The notes beneath the pieces were generated by a model. The model saw only the letters and a list, made by a program, of their open reading frames with translations, was not told the DNA's origin and made no database searches. 64,000 nt of DNA from Ectobius pallidus (Eukaryota; Arthropoda; Insecta; Blattodea; Ectobiidae): assembly GCA_964059195.1 (NCBI GenBank), contig CAXKWD010000006.1, positions 134,600,039 through 134,664,038 of the forward strand, given 5' to 3'. Each line of letters opens with the position of its first letter. Positions within the stretch are counted from its first letter, which is position 1. Shown in pieces: positions 11,474 through 21,325 of this stretch. Both the position numbers and the translations under genes were made by a program.

Positions 11474-12407
11474 TCATGTAATATATCGTTTAATAAGTAA
11501 TAATGTTGAATATAAGTAGAAATAGTCATTGGATTTCATAACACAGGTCCTACTGTAACCGGAAACCTCTTTTATCCAGTCTTCAAAGTGATATACACCT
11601 GTATATACTATCATTACCTTATCACCACCACCACCACCACCACCACCACCACCACCACCACCACCACCACCACTCTCATTCAAGATTGCTCCACCAGTTA
11701 GAACTCCAAGCGACTTCCCATCACAAACCAAAGGTCCTCCCGAGTCACCAAAACTTGGGTAAGTTCTAGTAGTAGTGAAAGTAATCCAGTACTCGAAGGG
11801 TTCAATGCTTTTTATATGCGTGTATTCTAATTCAACATAATATAACATCCAGTTCTCCATGCTTGGAGGGCTTCCAAATTCTGTAAGGCTACCGTATCCT
11901 ATGGATAAACACTTACCCTCCATTTTCTTAGTAAAAGACAGATCGATATGATTGATTTTGGAATCGTAATTAATTGTTGTTCGAGCCCGTACCAGTGCTA
12001 TGTCATTATAAACAATACTTTTGTTATTGTCCATAATGTCCTCGCGAAAGTCTGGATGTATAACTATATCTGAAGTACTATGCAGTTTTATAAGAGGATT
12101 GGGAGAAACAATTGTACTGATGTTTACTTCTCCGATCACGAAGATTGTAGAAACACGTCTAAAGCCTTGCCTGGCCATGCAGTGGCCAGCTGTTAAAATC
12201 CAATTAGTTGTCAATATGCTTCCTGTGCATTTTGATCCTTGTGGAATGTCAGTAATGTTCTTGAATATCGACAATAAAAGTACGATGTAAGGGAATTGGC
12301 CAGGTTCGGCCTGCTGTCCTCCTACTATCTTCCCCTGAGGTTTTATTGAACATTCAGCACGAACAACTATTATAAGTGCTGTTAGTATTCGTATTATGCC
12401 GTACGGC
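11474..12407 (-). CDS. S1-family serine protease, 3' coding exon
   Basis: This exon encodes about 310 residues of a secreted trypsin/chymotrypsin-fold protease. In order they are a hydrophobic signal-peptide core (IIRILTALIIVV), a short pro-segment, the activation site K-IVGG, the catalytic His in TAGHC, the catalytic Asp in NDIALV, the catalytic Ser in GDSGGP, and a C-terminal GVYHFEDWI helix start. Cys pairs equivalent to 42-58 and 136-201 are present. Those equivalent to 168-182 and 191-220 are absent. The residue at the usual specificity position 189 aligns as Tyr, so cleavage preference cannot be called trypsin-like. Sixteen consecutive Gly codons (11624-11671) lie in the loop after the active-site strand, where the 217-225 loop normally shapes the S1 pocket. 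No in-frame ATG precedes the mature domain. A GTG-led extension to 12430 is really intron, because TTTCTTTCTTTTCCAG ends at 12408. The start codon is therefore on an upstream exon joined in phase 2. Ligand and substrate are unknown. Confidence 0.85.
11624..11671 (-). repeat. (GGT)16 trinucleotide microsatellite in coding sequence
   Basis: Sixteen uninterrupted GGT codons on the minus strand give 16 glycines inside the protease domain. The perfect identity of the units suggests recent slippage and likely length polymorphism. Confidence 0.95.
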
Positions 12408-12425
12408 CTGGAAAAGAAAGAAACG
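12408..12425 (-). other. 3' splice site of the protease exon
   Basis: The minus strand reads TTTCTTTCTTTTCCAG directly before GCCGTACGG, giving a long pyrimidine tract and CAG. The intron is phase 2 relative to the downstream frame. This sets the exon boundary and explains the lack of an ATG. The upstream exon was not identified. Confidence 0.8.
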
Positions 12426-12589
12426 ATCACTCAGACGTAAATACAAGTCGATCAGATCACTCTTACTTGAATAAGGCATATTTTAAGTTAAATGCTTATT
12501 CTATTCCTGAAGGAATTCGATCAAGAACTGACGTGATATCTTCACGTTTGATATAAAATAAGAAATACTGGGACGGATTTTTTATATAC

Positions 12590-12601
12590 CTAAAATGCCT
12601 A
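12590..12601. repeat. Target-site duplication, left copy (SINE C)
   Basis: CTAAAATGCCTA, repeated exactly at 12919-12930. Confidence 0.88.
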
Positions 12602-12918
12602 AAACTAAACTCCGTGGCGCAACATCCCTGGAGGGACTTGGCCTACCACCCGACCGCTGCGTCATCTCCCGTAGGCAGATGGCAGGATTGGGGGGCATGT
12701 GGTCAGCATGCCGACACCCACGGCCGTTAATGGTGGTTTTCTTGACCGGAGCCGCTACTTCTCTATCAAGTAGCTCCTCAATTTTGAATCACGAGGCTGA
12801 GTGCACCCCTACCAGACCTCCCTACCTCAGAAAAATCCGAGGAGGTACCGGGAATCGAACCCGGGCCGACGGATCTGTAGTCAGCGACGCTAACCACAAG
12901 ACCACGCCGGCGGACCAT
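12602..12918 (-). mobile_element. tRNA-derived SINE C, full length
   Basis: The element reads on the minus strand. The head (about 12840-12918) has tRNA-like boxes: 'TGGTTAGCGTCGCTGACTAC' region for box A and GGGTTCGATTCCCGG for box B. A GC-rich body follows and runs to the left end. It is flanked by a 12-bp duplication. Fragments of the same family lie at 37185-37290, 40310-40410 and 57160-57320. It was probably inserted into the intron or 5' flank of the protease gene. The frames it contains (12595-13004) are not genes. Confidence 0.85.
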
Positions 12919-12930
12919 CTAAAATGCCTA
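12919..12930. repeat. Target-site duplication, right copy (SINE C)
   Basis: CTAAAATGCCTA, identical to 12590-12601. Confidence 0.88.
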
Positions 12931-12943
12931 CTTCGCCCATAAA

Positions 12944-13608
12944 TACGAGGGCTATTTTTTTTAACCTTGGATGGGCGCAAAATGAAAACCACAGTGAAAA
13001 TCAAAACTGTTTTAATTGGAACATTTAGGTACGCCTTCTAGTTACTTTTCTACATAGCCGCGCTCCGTTTGAGACAATTGTCAAAGCGTGGTGCAACTTT
13101 ATAACACCCTCTTCAAAGAAGCTAGCCGCCAGCGTATTGAGAAGGGTCTTCACGATATTTTGAAGTGTTTTGAAATTCTTCGTTGGCGTGGAAGCGCTGT
13201 CCTCCCAGATCTTTCTTAAGTTGCCGAAAAAGATGAAAGTCACTCGGCACGGGAACGAGTTTTTGAATCCATCGTGACAAGGGATGAAACGTGGATTCGT
13301 TACTACAATCCAGAATCAAAAGAACAATCCAAACAATGGATGCACAAAATTTCCCGAACAAACCCAAGATCTGTCTTCCACACCATAGAAGAATTTCAAA
13401 ACACTTCAAAATGCCGTGAAGACCCTTCTCAATATACTAAGAGGGTTTCTGAAAGTTGCACCACGCCTCTACGAAAGTTTCAATCTGAGAGCTATTATGT
13501 AGAGATGTAGGTAGAAGGTGAACATAAATGTTCCAAGTAAAGCAGTTTTGATTTTCACTGTGGTTTTCATTTTATGCCCCATTGGAGGTTGAAAAAATAG
13601 CCTACGTA
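12944..13608 (+). mobile_element. Fold-back mariner derivative
   Basis: Left arm 12944-13185 and right arm about 13390-13608 are inverted copies of one another for about 220-240 bp. Both contain 'ATGAAAACCACAGTGAAAAT' and 'GGCGTGGTGCAACTTT'-like blocks and end in TAcgagg/TAcgtagg. Mariner terminal repeats are normally near 30 bp, so here one whole end of the element has been duplicated in inverted orientation. Frames on both strands therefore encode the same EEFQNTSK-REDPSQY segment. The centre keeps a short transposase fragment. It is non-autonomous. Confidence 0.85.
13265..13375 (+). pseudogene. Mariner transposase catalytic fragment
   Basis: The plus frame encodes 'SIVTRDETWIRYYNPESKEQ' followed by SKQWMH. 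This matches the region around a catalytic aspartate in mariner transposases (T-x-D-E-T-W then Y-x-P-E-x-K-x-Q-S-x-Q-W). Sequence on both sides departs from a transposase, and the final catalytic residue region is missing. No start codon or full domain exists, so this is a relic inside the fold-back element. Confidence 0.8.
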
Positions 13609-14307
13609 CATGTCTTATGTTTAGTGTTTTTTCAACAGAAGTATTGTGAATTTAAGATAATAAACAGTTGATTTGACATATAAGACATAATTCTAAGGAA
13701 GGGGGTTTTCAAAGTGATCAGTTTCCAACAATTTATAAAAAAATAAGCGACAATTAAATATTCATCAGTAACAATTGAATTATGTGGTCAAGTGTATGTA
13801 AAAATCCTGGATTTTCATTATTGTTCTTTTCATAATAATTTACTGAAGGTGAAGTACGCAGAAACACTGTTTGAAAAAATGTATAATTGCAGTTTAGTAT
13901 CGTTTTGATTAGTTTTATAGCCATTTTAGGTGCTTAAATCAAGGCATTACAAAGGGCATAAAACTCTACTCATTGCACATAAGCCTATTTATAATTTAAT
14001 GTATGAGTTTTTGTAATTATCGTTTAATTTTACTATTTTACTCTTTTCTTATTCTTAATATTCCCTTGATTACAAAATTAATTGCAAACGCACGGATAGG
14101 CTCTTTGCTAGATATAAAAACAAAAGTCAAAATAAAAGTACGAGCACGAGAAGATTTGCTCATTCGGGTGTATTTTTTAATATTAGTATTTAGGTATATT
14201 TTTGTACTAGGGGATGTAAACTTGTAAACAAATAAATAAAATTAAAATATGGCAAATAAGTAAATAAATAAAATATACTACATATGACCAAACATGTGAG
14301 AACGTTT
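13609..14307. other. Non-coding AT-rich
   Basis: Nothing recognised. The 74-residue frame at 14003-14227 has no domain. Confidence 0.4.
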
Positions 14308-14662
14308 CGGAGCCAGTTCAACAGTCTTTATTTTTTGTCAAGGTGGAATCTTGTTATGCAGACGTAAGTTATTAATTACAATTAAACATTAAGGAGGCAG
14401 ATACACAACGGCAAACACTCAAGAAGAAGAAAAAGGAGGAAACTGAGAGATATGTCCAATGTCAGTATTTTAATAACACGTTTTAAAGCTTTAAATTGTT
14501 ATATAACAACGCTAGGATTAGAAGACAATGCCGATTCAATTTTTAATTATTATGGTAATACATCATCTACTTAACAAGATGCCGTAGAGAAGATACAAAT
14601 GTAACGAAAGACCTAGGCACAAAATAAAGTTTGTTGAGCTGACGGTATCAGTTATCCATTTT
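14308..14662 (+). repeat. MITE-like repeat I, copy 1
   Basis: The ends are a diverged inverted pair: 'CAGTTCAACAGTCTTTATTT' near 14315 and, as reverse complement, 'CAGCTCAACAAACTTTATTT' near 14625-14650. The same pair bounds 48456-48636, with related flank 'ATTTTATTTTATTGATT' after the right end. It has no coding content. No clear target duplication was found. Confidence 0.5.
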
Positions 14663-15310
14663 ATTTGATTTTATTTTATTGATTCAGCTGAATGGTACAA
14701 TAACATGTATTTTACGATTCCAAATATTTTGTTTAGTCAGTCACATAGGTTATTGGAAATGGTTGCTTACAACGGCTATTTGCGTAATCGGTTTTCCATC
14801 AGTGAGTACCCAAAAAATAATTGGCTTATGATGATATTATGAACGATTGAACGTTATCAAGTTAATACGGAAGTGAGAAACTAACCCCATTATTCCTATT
14901 AAATTATAAATTTCGAAAAATCCTCCTTAAAACAATTGTTTGGTTAAATAAGGGGAAAAAGTTGTTAAACATAAGTAACTTTTGACTTAAAATGTAAGGC
15001 AGCAGAATTTATTATTAATATCCAGAATATTTTGAACCAAAATTCCATTAGACGTACCTCAAAGATATCGTCAGCTAGCTAGTAAATATAATTAAAGTTC
15101 GCTCACCTCATGATCAGAAATATTGAAGTCTATATAAAATATAATGTTTTATCGTTACGTTTACACCTAGGCCTATTCAGTTTCCACTTAATAGCTTTTC
15201 AATGTTTGTTATTATCGACAATAGTCCAGATCATGGCCTCCCTAATTATTTCCCAATTTCAACAGTTGACTTCTCTTTGCTGTATGAACCTCTCGTCCGC
15301 TTTGTGGTAA
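14663..15310. other. Non-coding AT-rich
   Basis: Its first ~90 bp continue the resemblance to 48637-48700. Nothing else was recognised. Confidence 0.4.
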
Positions 15311-15590
15311 TACCTATTTTTCTTTAACTTCCTTGCTCTCTTTCTTTCCTTTCCCAATTTCTTTTTTCTTTTCTAACTTACTTGTTTACTTACCGCTACT
15401 TCTTTCTTACTTAGGATTTTTTTCGTCTTCCTTTATTTAAGATTTTCTTGCTTTAGTTCTTGTCTTATGTATCTCTTTTCTCAATTTAATTTCTTTGCTT
15501 TCACTTTTTATTAGTTCATTTTGTTTCATTCATTCATTTCTTTATTTTTCTCTATCTTTCTATTGCTTTCTTCTAATCTCATTTAAAAAT
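15311..15590 (+). repeat. Pyrimidine-rich low-complexity tract
   Basis: About 280 bp is dominated by T and C on the plus strand, with recurrent CTTTC, TTTCTT and CTTACTT motifs and few G or A. It is not an exact microsatellite. It may be a decayed tetranucleotide repeat. Confidence 0.8.
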
Positions 15591-16498
15591 TGGTCCTAAA
15601 CGGTATTTCAACTACCGGCTTCAAGGGCTTCAGTGCGGCATGGTCTATCGCCGCAAAACTTTAATCTGGTTAGCATACAGTTTATCATGCATTATATTGG
15701 AATGTGGTAAATTTCCAGTTTGAAAGAATGGTAGTAATCATTAATCATTGGTTCAACAAAAAACATATAAACCTATGTGTTGTGGACACCCCTTAGCGGT
15801 TGGAGCATCGACTGGTGGGACTGCCAATAATGCATCAGCGGTCGTTGGTTACACACTCCTAAGGGACTCTACCTAAGCTACTGCCCTTTCTCAGAGCTCC
15901 AGGTTAGGTCCCGCGTATATAACTCCATAGAGGATTCTTGTTACTGTATAGCCCAATTCTCATGAGGAAGGATCCAATGGTGTATGCAATACGCTATACC
16001 TCGTAGGTATGTTATTCTATTCTCTAATTTCTAGGAAAGACGACTAACGACCAATCTAATAAATCGACGCGTTAGTGTAGGGATATATTTTCGTTTGCAG
16101 GGCAATACGTTTTTCTGTGGCTCTTTACCTCATGAATCAGTAAAGTAACCAATTCAGTAAAGTATATGTGGAATTTCAACCAATAGCATTTGTCTATCGT
16201 CATAATATTATCGTTTTACCTTTATCACTTCTATGTTGTCGTACCTAACAGAGGCGAAAGCGGAATTTATTTTTCTTCACAGCTTGGTGCAAAAAGAAAA
16301 AATTTAGGATGGACCTAACTAGTGAGGAAGTGGTCTATTTATTCCATGTTAAAGTCTACGTTATATGTGAGTCATATTATTGATAAGAGGATTTTTTTTT
16401 GTTCAGGGCAAACACGTTGTTTATGAATTAGGCGCATGGGTCAAGGTGCTCGCCTATAATGTTCGTACATTAAATAAACACAATGGTGCACAAATTAT
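15591..16498. other. Non-coding, nothing recognised
   Basis: No gene, transposon end or RNA gene could be supported here. Confidence 0.4.
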
Positions 16499-16974
16499 AT
16501 TTTATTGAAATGCATGTTCTCATAGTAGGTGTTCAAACAGCCGACTCTGTGTCTGATTACATGCGTAACACATCGCAGCAACGATCATCAAGCTGTCTGG
16601 CTCCAGCATGATGGAGCCCGCACACTTCAGATTGAATGCTAGATCACAGCTAATCATCGACCATGGGGAACACTGTGAGTTAGTTAGAGAATTTAATGTT
16701 GTAGAGCGGCGGCATGGAGAGTCGAAGATCCCGGTTCAAATCCCGACAATGGCATTGGTTTTTTCCGTCTGACTCTACCTTTCCACCTATATATATATGC
16801 CAGCTCAACTGATAGCTCGAATAAATGCTGCGATTGTCCATGTCAAACAGAATCATGCCATCTTCGTAGAGATTGAGGATCGTACCTGCGATGGTGTGAA
16901 GCTTGTAATTAGGCACAGTCGACAGTTTAAACACCAAGTGTAAGAACATGCTTTTCAATAAAATGTGATTTGTT
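16499..16974 (+). mobile_element. Fold-back Tc1/mariner-like element
   Basis: Left arm about 16499-16606 and right arm about 16865-16974 are inverted copies (left 'ATGCATGTTCTCATAGTAGG', right as reverse complement 'AAGCATGTTCTTACACTTGG'), about 110 bp with substitutions. The centre has a plus-strand relic reading WLQHDGART. It resembles the F/L-Q-Q-D-G-A-P-x-H box before a catalytic Asp in Tc1/mariner (DDE/DDD) transposases. A tRNA-like B-box (GGTTCAAATCC, about 16733-16743) lies in the middle and may be a SINE remnant. It is non-coding today. Confidence 0.65.
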
Positions 16975-19575
16975 CCTGATCAATAGGTGATCCTCTCTGC
17001 ATGACCTATCTTCCTTAAAAGTTTGTCGGTGAAATCTTGTTACACACTGTATAATCCAAGTTGAGTAATTTACAAAATAGTGCAGGAAAGTGGTGCAAGA
17101 ATTGCTGGACTATTCTTCAATATATATGCCAGTGTCGCAAGACTACTACTTTCATTTCTAAACTCAGGTTGACAGTGGTCATGGTACGATAAAGTAGGTT
17201 AAATATTTTAGTTCGACCATACTATAATACTCTTATTATATGTAACGGTTTCATAATGATATCCATTACAGTACAGATTTTATTATAACACTGGTGTGGT
17301 AACGATTATTATCGAACACGGAACAATCTTGAAGCGTTGAGAATAGCAAATTAAACTGCATGATAAACAACCTGATATTTATTGCATAATAAAGAACCCA
17401 TATTTAAAAAAATCAAGTCTGTTCGTGTTAATTTTAATATGATACTAAATTCAGTTTATTTTGTGTTTTAATGTCCCTTGGAACTCCGATTTCGCCGCAT
17501 TTCATGAGTTGCTATCTATCGCAAACGATAACGACGAAGCTCGCCGACAGCTAATTGTCTAAGTGAGCCGTAGCATCTAAAATCTCAAAAATAAAACATT
17601 TAATTATGGTCGAACAAAAACAGTTGTGTGAGTCTTGTCTGTAATGCTAATTAAGACACTCGTGTGAAAATTATGAAACTAGATTAGCTCGTTTATTAAA
17701 CATACTTGTGTCTATACAGTCTCGCTATATAATACACTATTTTACCTGCCTTTTTTTAGCTGAATATCTAAATTGTAGCAACAGTAAATTTTCCCGGCTG
17801 ATTTAACAGTTGTGCGAAAGACTGTTAACTTTACGTGATATAATTTTAATTATAATGAGCACCATTTTGCAGAGAACTGATAAAGGGAGTTTTCATTATA
17901 AACAAGTTTGTTTCCCCGTTTATGAGTTGTTTTTATAACATCTGTAATTGAGAGCTTTAATTGCATATTAACGATGACAGAGATCAATGTGTTAAATTCA
18001 TCGTCTATCACGTGCGATGATTTAACGAGTCGTTAAAACGCACCTTGCTGACAGATTATAATGAGAAGTGTAATATAAATTTACTTCGTCATATAAATAT
18101 TGTCCAATGCACCGGAACAGGTTAAGTGTCCTCCACTCTGATAAGTGGATTATCACAGTACTTTTTAATTAGTTCTGCCAATTTACTTTGTAGAAGTGAT
18201 TTTCATATACGGTATATTAATTAGTGTATAACATTTTATCATGTAATTTTTACTGTTTTAATTTTAGATTCGTCTGCCTTTAAATTTGAGTTTCAGAGAA
18301 TTAATTATGAAATTGATCAGTGGCTGTGACAGGGGCGGCTCGTTAATGTCTGAACTGGGAGTGCTGCAGTACATTTTGTTACCTTATATTAAAATTTCAC
18401 TTTGAAAGATCGTTACTAGTGGTTACCTAAAGGACAAAAAGAGTTCAATAAGGCCTACATGTACCCACATAATTTCCTTTATTAAAACGTTAGTTACGGG
18501 AAAAATGTTCTGTTATTCCTTCATTTAATTAATACAAACAGGTACAACTTCTTTGTGTGAAAAATCAGCATAATCGAAGCGAAGAATCCACTGTTTTGCT
18601 AGCAGGGTATAAACTGAAACTCTAGACTGATGTACCGAAGTTATACACACCATGTTCACATTTATCTTCGCATTGTACCATTTCCCGCCTCGAGAGCATC
18701 GTTTGTTTTGTTTTCGTTGTTTTTTTTTTTTTAAGTAGCTCAGCATCCAGATAATAGATCCAAGATTCTCCACTCCTCATTTGCTTTGAACACAACAATG
18801 TGTGAGATGAGATGATGAATATTTAAATTTGTTCCAGTGACTTGCAGCGCGTGGCAGAAAGACCATGTCGACTACACTGCAACAAATTCCCCTTTCTAAA
18901 TATTCAAATATAACCACAAACAAAACTTTTCTGGAAGATTTCTCATAAAATCCTTTGCAATCCACTGAAACAGAGGCGTAAAATACAGCAAGAATCCTCT
19001 TTTGTTTCTATACATTTTCCACATTCGCGAATCCACAATCCAATAATTCTAATACATATTTGAATTCAGTCAGCTTTATATTATATTACTGTATATCCTG
19101 TCGCAATGTAAATAATTTTTCTGTTAACCGTAATACCAAATCCCATGGCGATACATCCGTCGGAGTGAAAAAGCCTACAGTTCGGCCCATTGGGCACCTA
19201 CCTTCGTCTTTCAACATCATTGGTAGATGGTGGGATAGGGGAAGAGTTTTCAGAATCGGAAGAGGTACAACTTTATTTAAATAGGGTAACCATAAGTCCT
19301 TCTTTTCGCTGGATACTTATTTTTGTACATCTTATAATACTGCGGCCCACGAATAGGCTTGGAAAACATATATATATAATTGTTTTCAAAAAAATATCCT
19401 TCAAAATGGATTTTGTTTTGAAATGTACTATTTTACCATTTCTATAAAAAATATTTACATGTAATATAACTATGATCGAAAGAAAATTAAAACTAACGTC
19501 CGTAAGGGCAACTATATCTCATTAACTCCTTAAGGGGTCAGTAGTCTAATCACAGTGTGTCTTTCCATGTCTTAA
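16975..19575. other. Non-coding AT-rich stretch
   Basis: No gene could be supported. Short frames at 18525-18965 on the minus strand have no domain. A T12 run lies at 18720-18731. Confidence 0.45.
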
Positions 19576-20854
19576 TCTATATTAATAAAAGGAAGTGTCT
19601 GTCCTCCGTCTGTCTGTTTGTCCTCCGTCTGTCTGTCTGTCCTCCGTCTGTCCGCGATGCCCAGCGAAATCTACTCAACGCAGAGGTCTGAAATTTTATA
19701 CATAGGCGGACTGAAGGGTCGGAAAATGCACCTCGAAGCCGGAATTTTAATTTTAGCTTTCGTTCGTGAGTTATGAGTGAAAAACGGGCAGAAAACGTGT
19801 ATTTTTGCGATTTCGAAGCATCAGTTTCAGTAATATATTTCAATGTTAAACCAATTACAGTTGGCTTTGGCTATTTTTGTCATCATATCTCATAGCCTAC
19901 CTTGGAAATAAAAGCATCGCGATTGCTTGATTTTGTAAGTCCATCGTGGACGATTCATTTGTTTAGAGTGTCAAGGCCCGCAGATATATGAAATTTTCAA
20001 CCTACACGTAAAAAGGATATCAACATAGGCCTAAATATGGTCAAACATGGTTCGATTTGAACGAAACTCACTACAAGGGGTTTTCTGGGCCAAGGAACTG
20101 GAACCTGAGGTCGATTTTTCTACCAGGGGACGCTACCTAATCGTGGAATACACTCCACGTGATTTAGGTGTTAATAAATATAATGATTTAACTATTATGC
20201 ACTTAAGTTTTGAAATAATTATCGCGGGGGAAGCCGCGGGCACATGTTATCTTATAATAATAAAAGGACGTGTTTGTCTGTCTTTCCGCGATGCCCAGCG
20301 AAATCTACTGAATGCAGAGATCTGAAATTTTAAACATAGATGGACTGAAAGGTGGGCGAATGCACCTCGAAGCCGGATTTTTAATTTTAGCTTTCGTTCG
20401 CGAGTTATGAGTGAAAAACTGGCAGGAAACGTGATTTTAGCGCTGTCGAAGCATCAGATTTCAGTAATACATTTCAATGTCAAATCAATTGCATTTGGCT
20501 TTGGCTATTTTTGTCATACTGTGGAAATAAAAGCATCGCGATCGCTTGAATGTTGTAAGCCCACGCTGGTTCATTTGTTTAGAATGTCAAGGCCCGTAGA
20601 CATACGAAATCTTCAACCTACACGGAAGAGGGATAATCAACATAGACCTAAATATGATAAAACATTGTTCGATTTGGACGAAACTCACTATACAGGGATT
20701 TTCTGGGCCAAGGAACTCGAATCTGAGATCGCTTTTGCCAGGCGACGCTATCTAATCGTGGTAAGTAGTCCACGTGGTTTAGGTGGTTATGCTCTTAATT
20801 TTTTATTTTTTTTTTGAAATAATTATCGCGGGCGAAGTCGCGGGCACATGCTAG
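19576..20854 (+). mobile_element. Non-autonomous Helitron, head-to-tail dimer (copy 1)
   Basis: It starts A|TCTATATTAATAAAAGG and ends with a GC hairpin (CGCGG...CCGCG type), an 8-nt spacer and CTAG|T. These are the Helitron hallmarks: TC start, hairpin, CTRR end, insertion between A and T with no target duplication. Inside are two related monomers, about 19576-20249 and 20250-20854. Each begins TCT(T)ATA-TAATAAAAGG and carries 'CGCGATGCCCAGCGAAATCT' and a terminal hairpin. Copy 2 at 29961-31707 has the same dimer. No Rep/helicase is encoded. The 136-residue frame at 20407-20817 is shared with copy 2 only because the repeat is. Confidence 0.82.
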
Positions 20855-21014
20855 TAAACAATAATGCTAGGAAGAAATGGTTTGTGATATTATATCGTTT
20901 TCATGCAACAAATTTCTAACTAATTAAATGCAGATTATTTCGTTTTTTCGTTGCATCCAATAAAAAGGGTATCAACATTATGTCTAGTGTGTAATGATTT
21001 TCGCTTCGTTAATA
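20855..21014. other. Spacer between Helitron and LINE
   Basis: About 160 bp of unique-looking AT-rich DNA. Nothing recognised. Confidence 0.5.
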
Positions 21015-21046
21015 TTTACAAGTTTTACAAGTTTTACAAGTTTTTA
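21015..21046 (-). repeat. LINE 3'-end tandem 9-mers
   Basis: Three copies of CTTGTAAAA on the minus strand form the extreme 3' end of the LINE. CR1/L2-type elements end in short tandem repeats of this kind instead of poly(A). Confidence 0.75.
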
Positions 21047-21085
21047 TTTAAAGAAGAGTTACAGAAAGAAAGAGTTACATAAGTT

Positions 21086-21116
21086 ACCCCAAAGGAGCAA
21101 AGCTCGTGTTTGGGGT
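21086..21116 (-). promoter_or_regulatory. LINE 3'-UTR stem-loop
   Basis: An outer stem ACCCCAAA (21086-21093) pairs with TTTGGGGT (21109-21116). An inner stem GAGC (21095-21098) pairs with GCTC (21102-21105) around AAA. In several CR1/L2-type LINEs a 3' hairpin is recognised by the reverse transcriptase; the same role is inferred here. Confidence 0.75.
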
Positions 21117-21325
21117 CAGTTCCTTTTAAAATTACATCGATTAAAAATAAAAATACAAATACAAATACAAAATACAAATAACATGAAATGAATACAGATA
21201 CAATCAATTTAAACAAAAAAATACAATAAAATATATTGATACTAATACCATTCAGAAAAAGGAAAGAAGAACATATAAATCATTACAAAGGGGAAAGTGT
21301 GAAATGTGGTTAATATTAATGTTTC

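Noticed and set aside
12021..12290. 89-codon plus-strand open frame
   Set aside because: It is antisense to the protease exon and its composition follows that exon. No domain.
12840..12918. tRNA gene on the minus strand
   Set aside because: The tRNA-like part is the head of a SINE with a body and flanking duplications.
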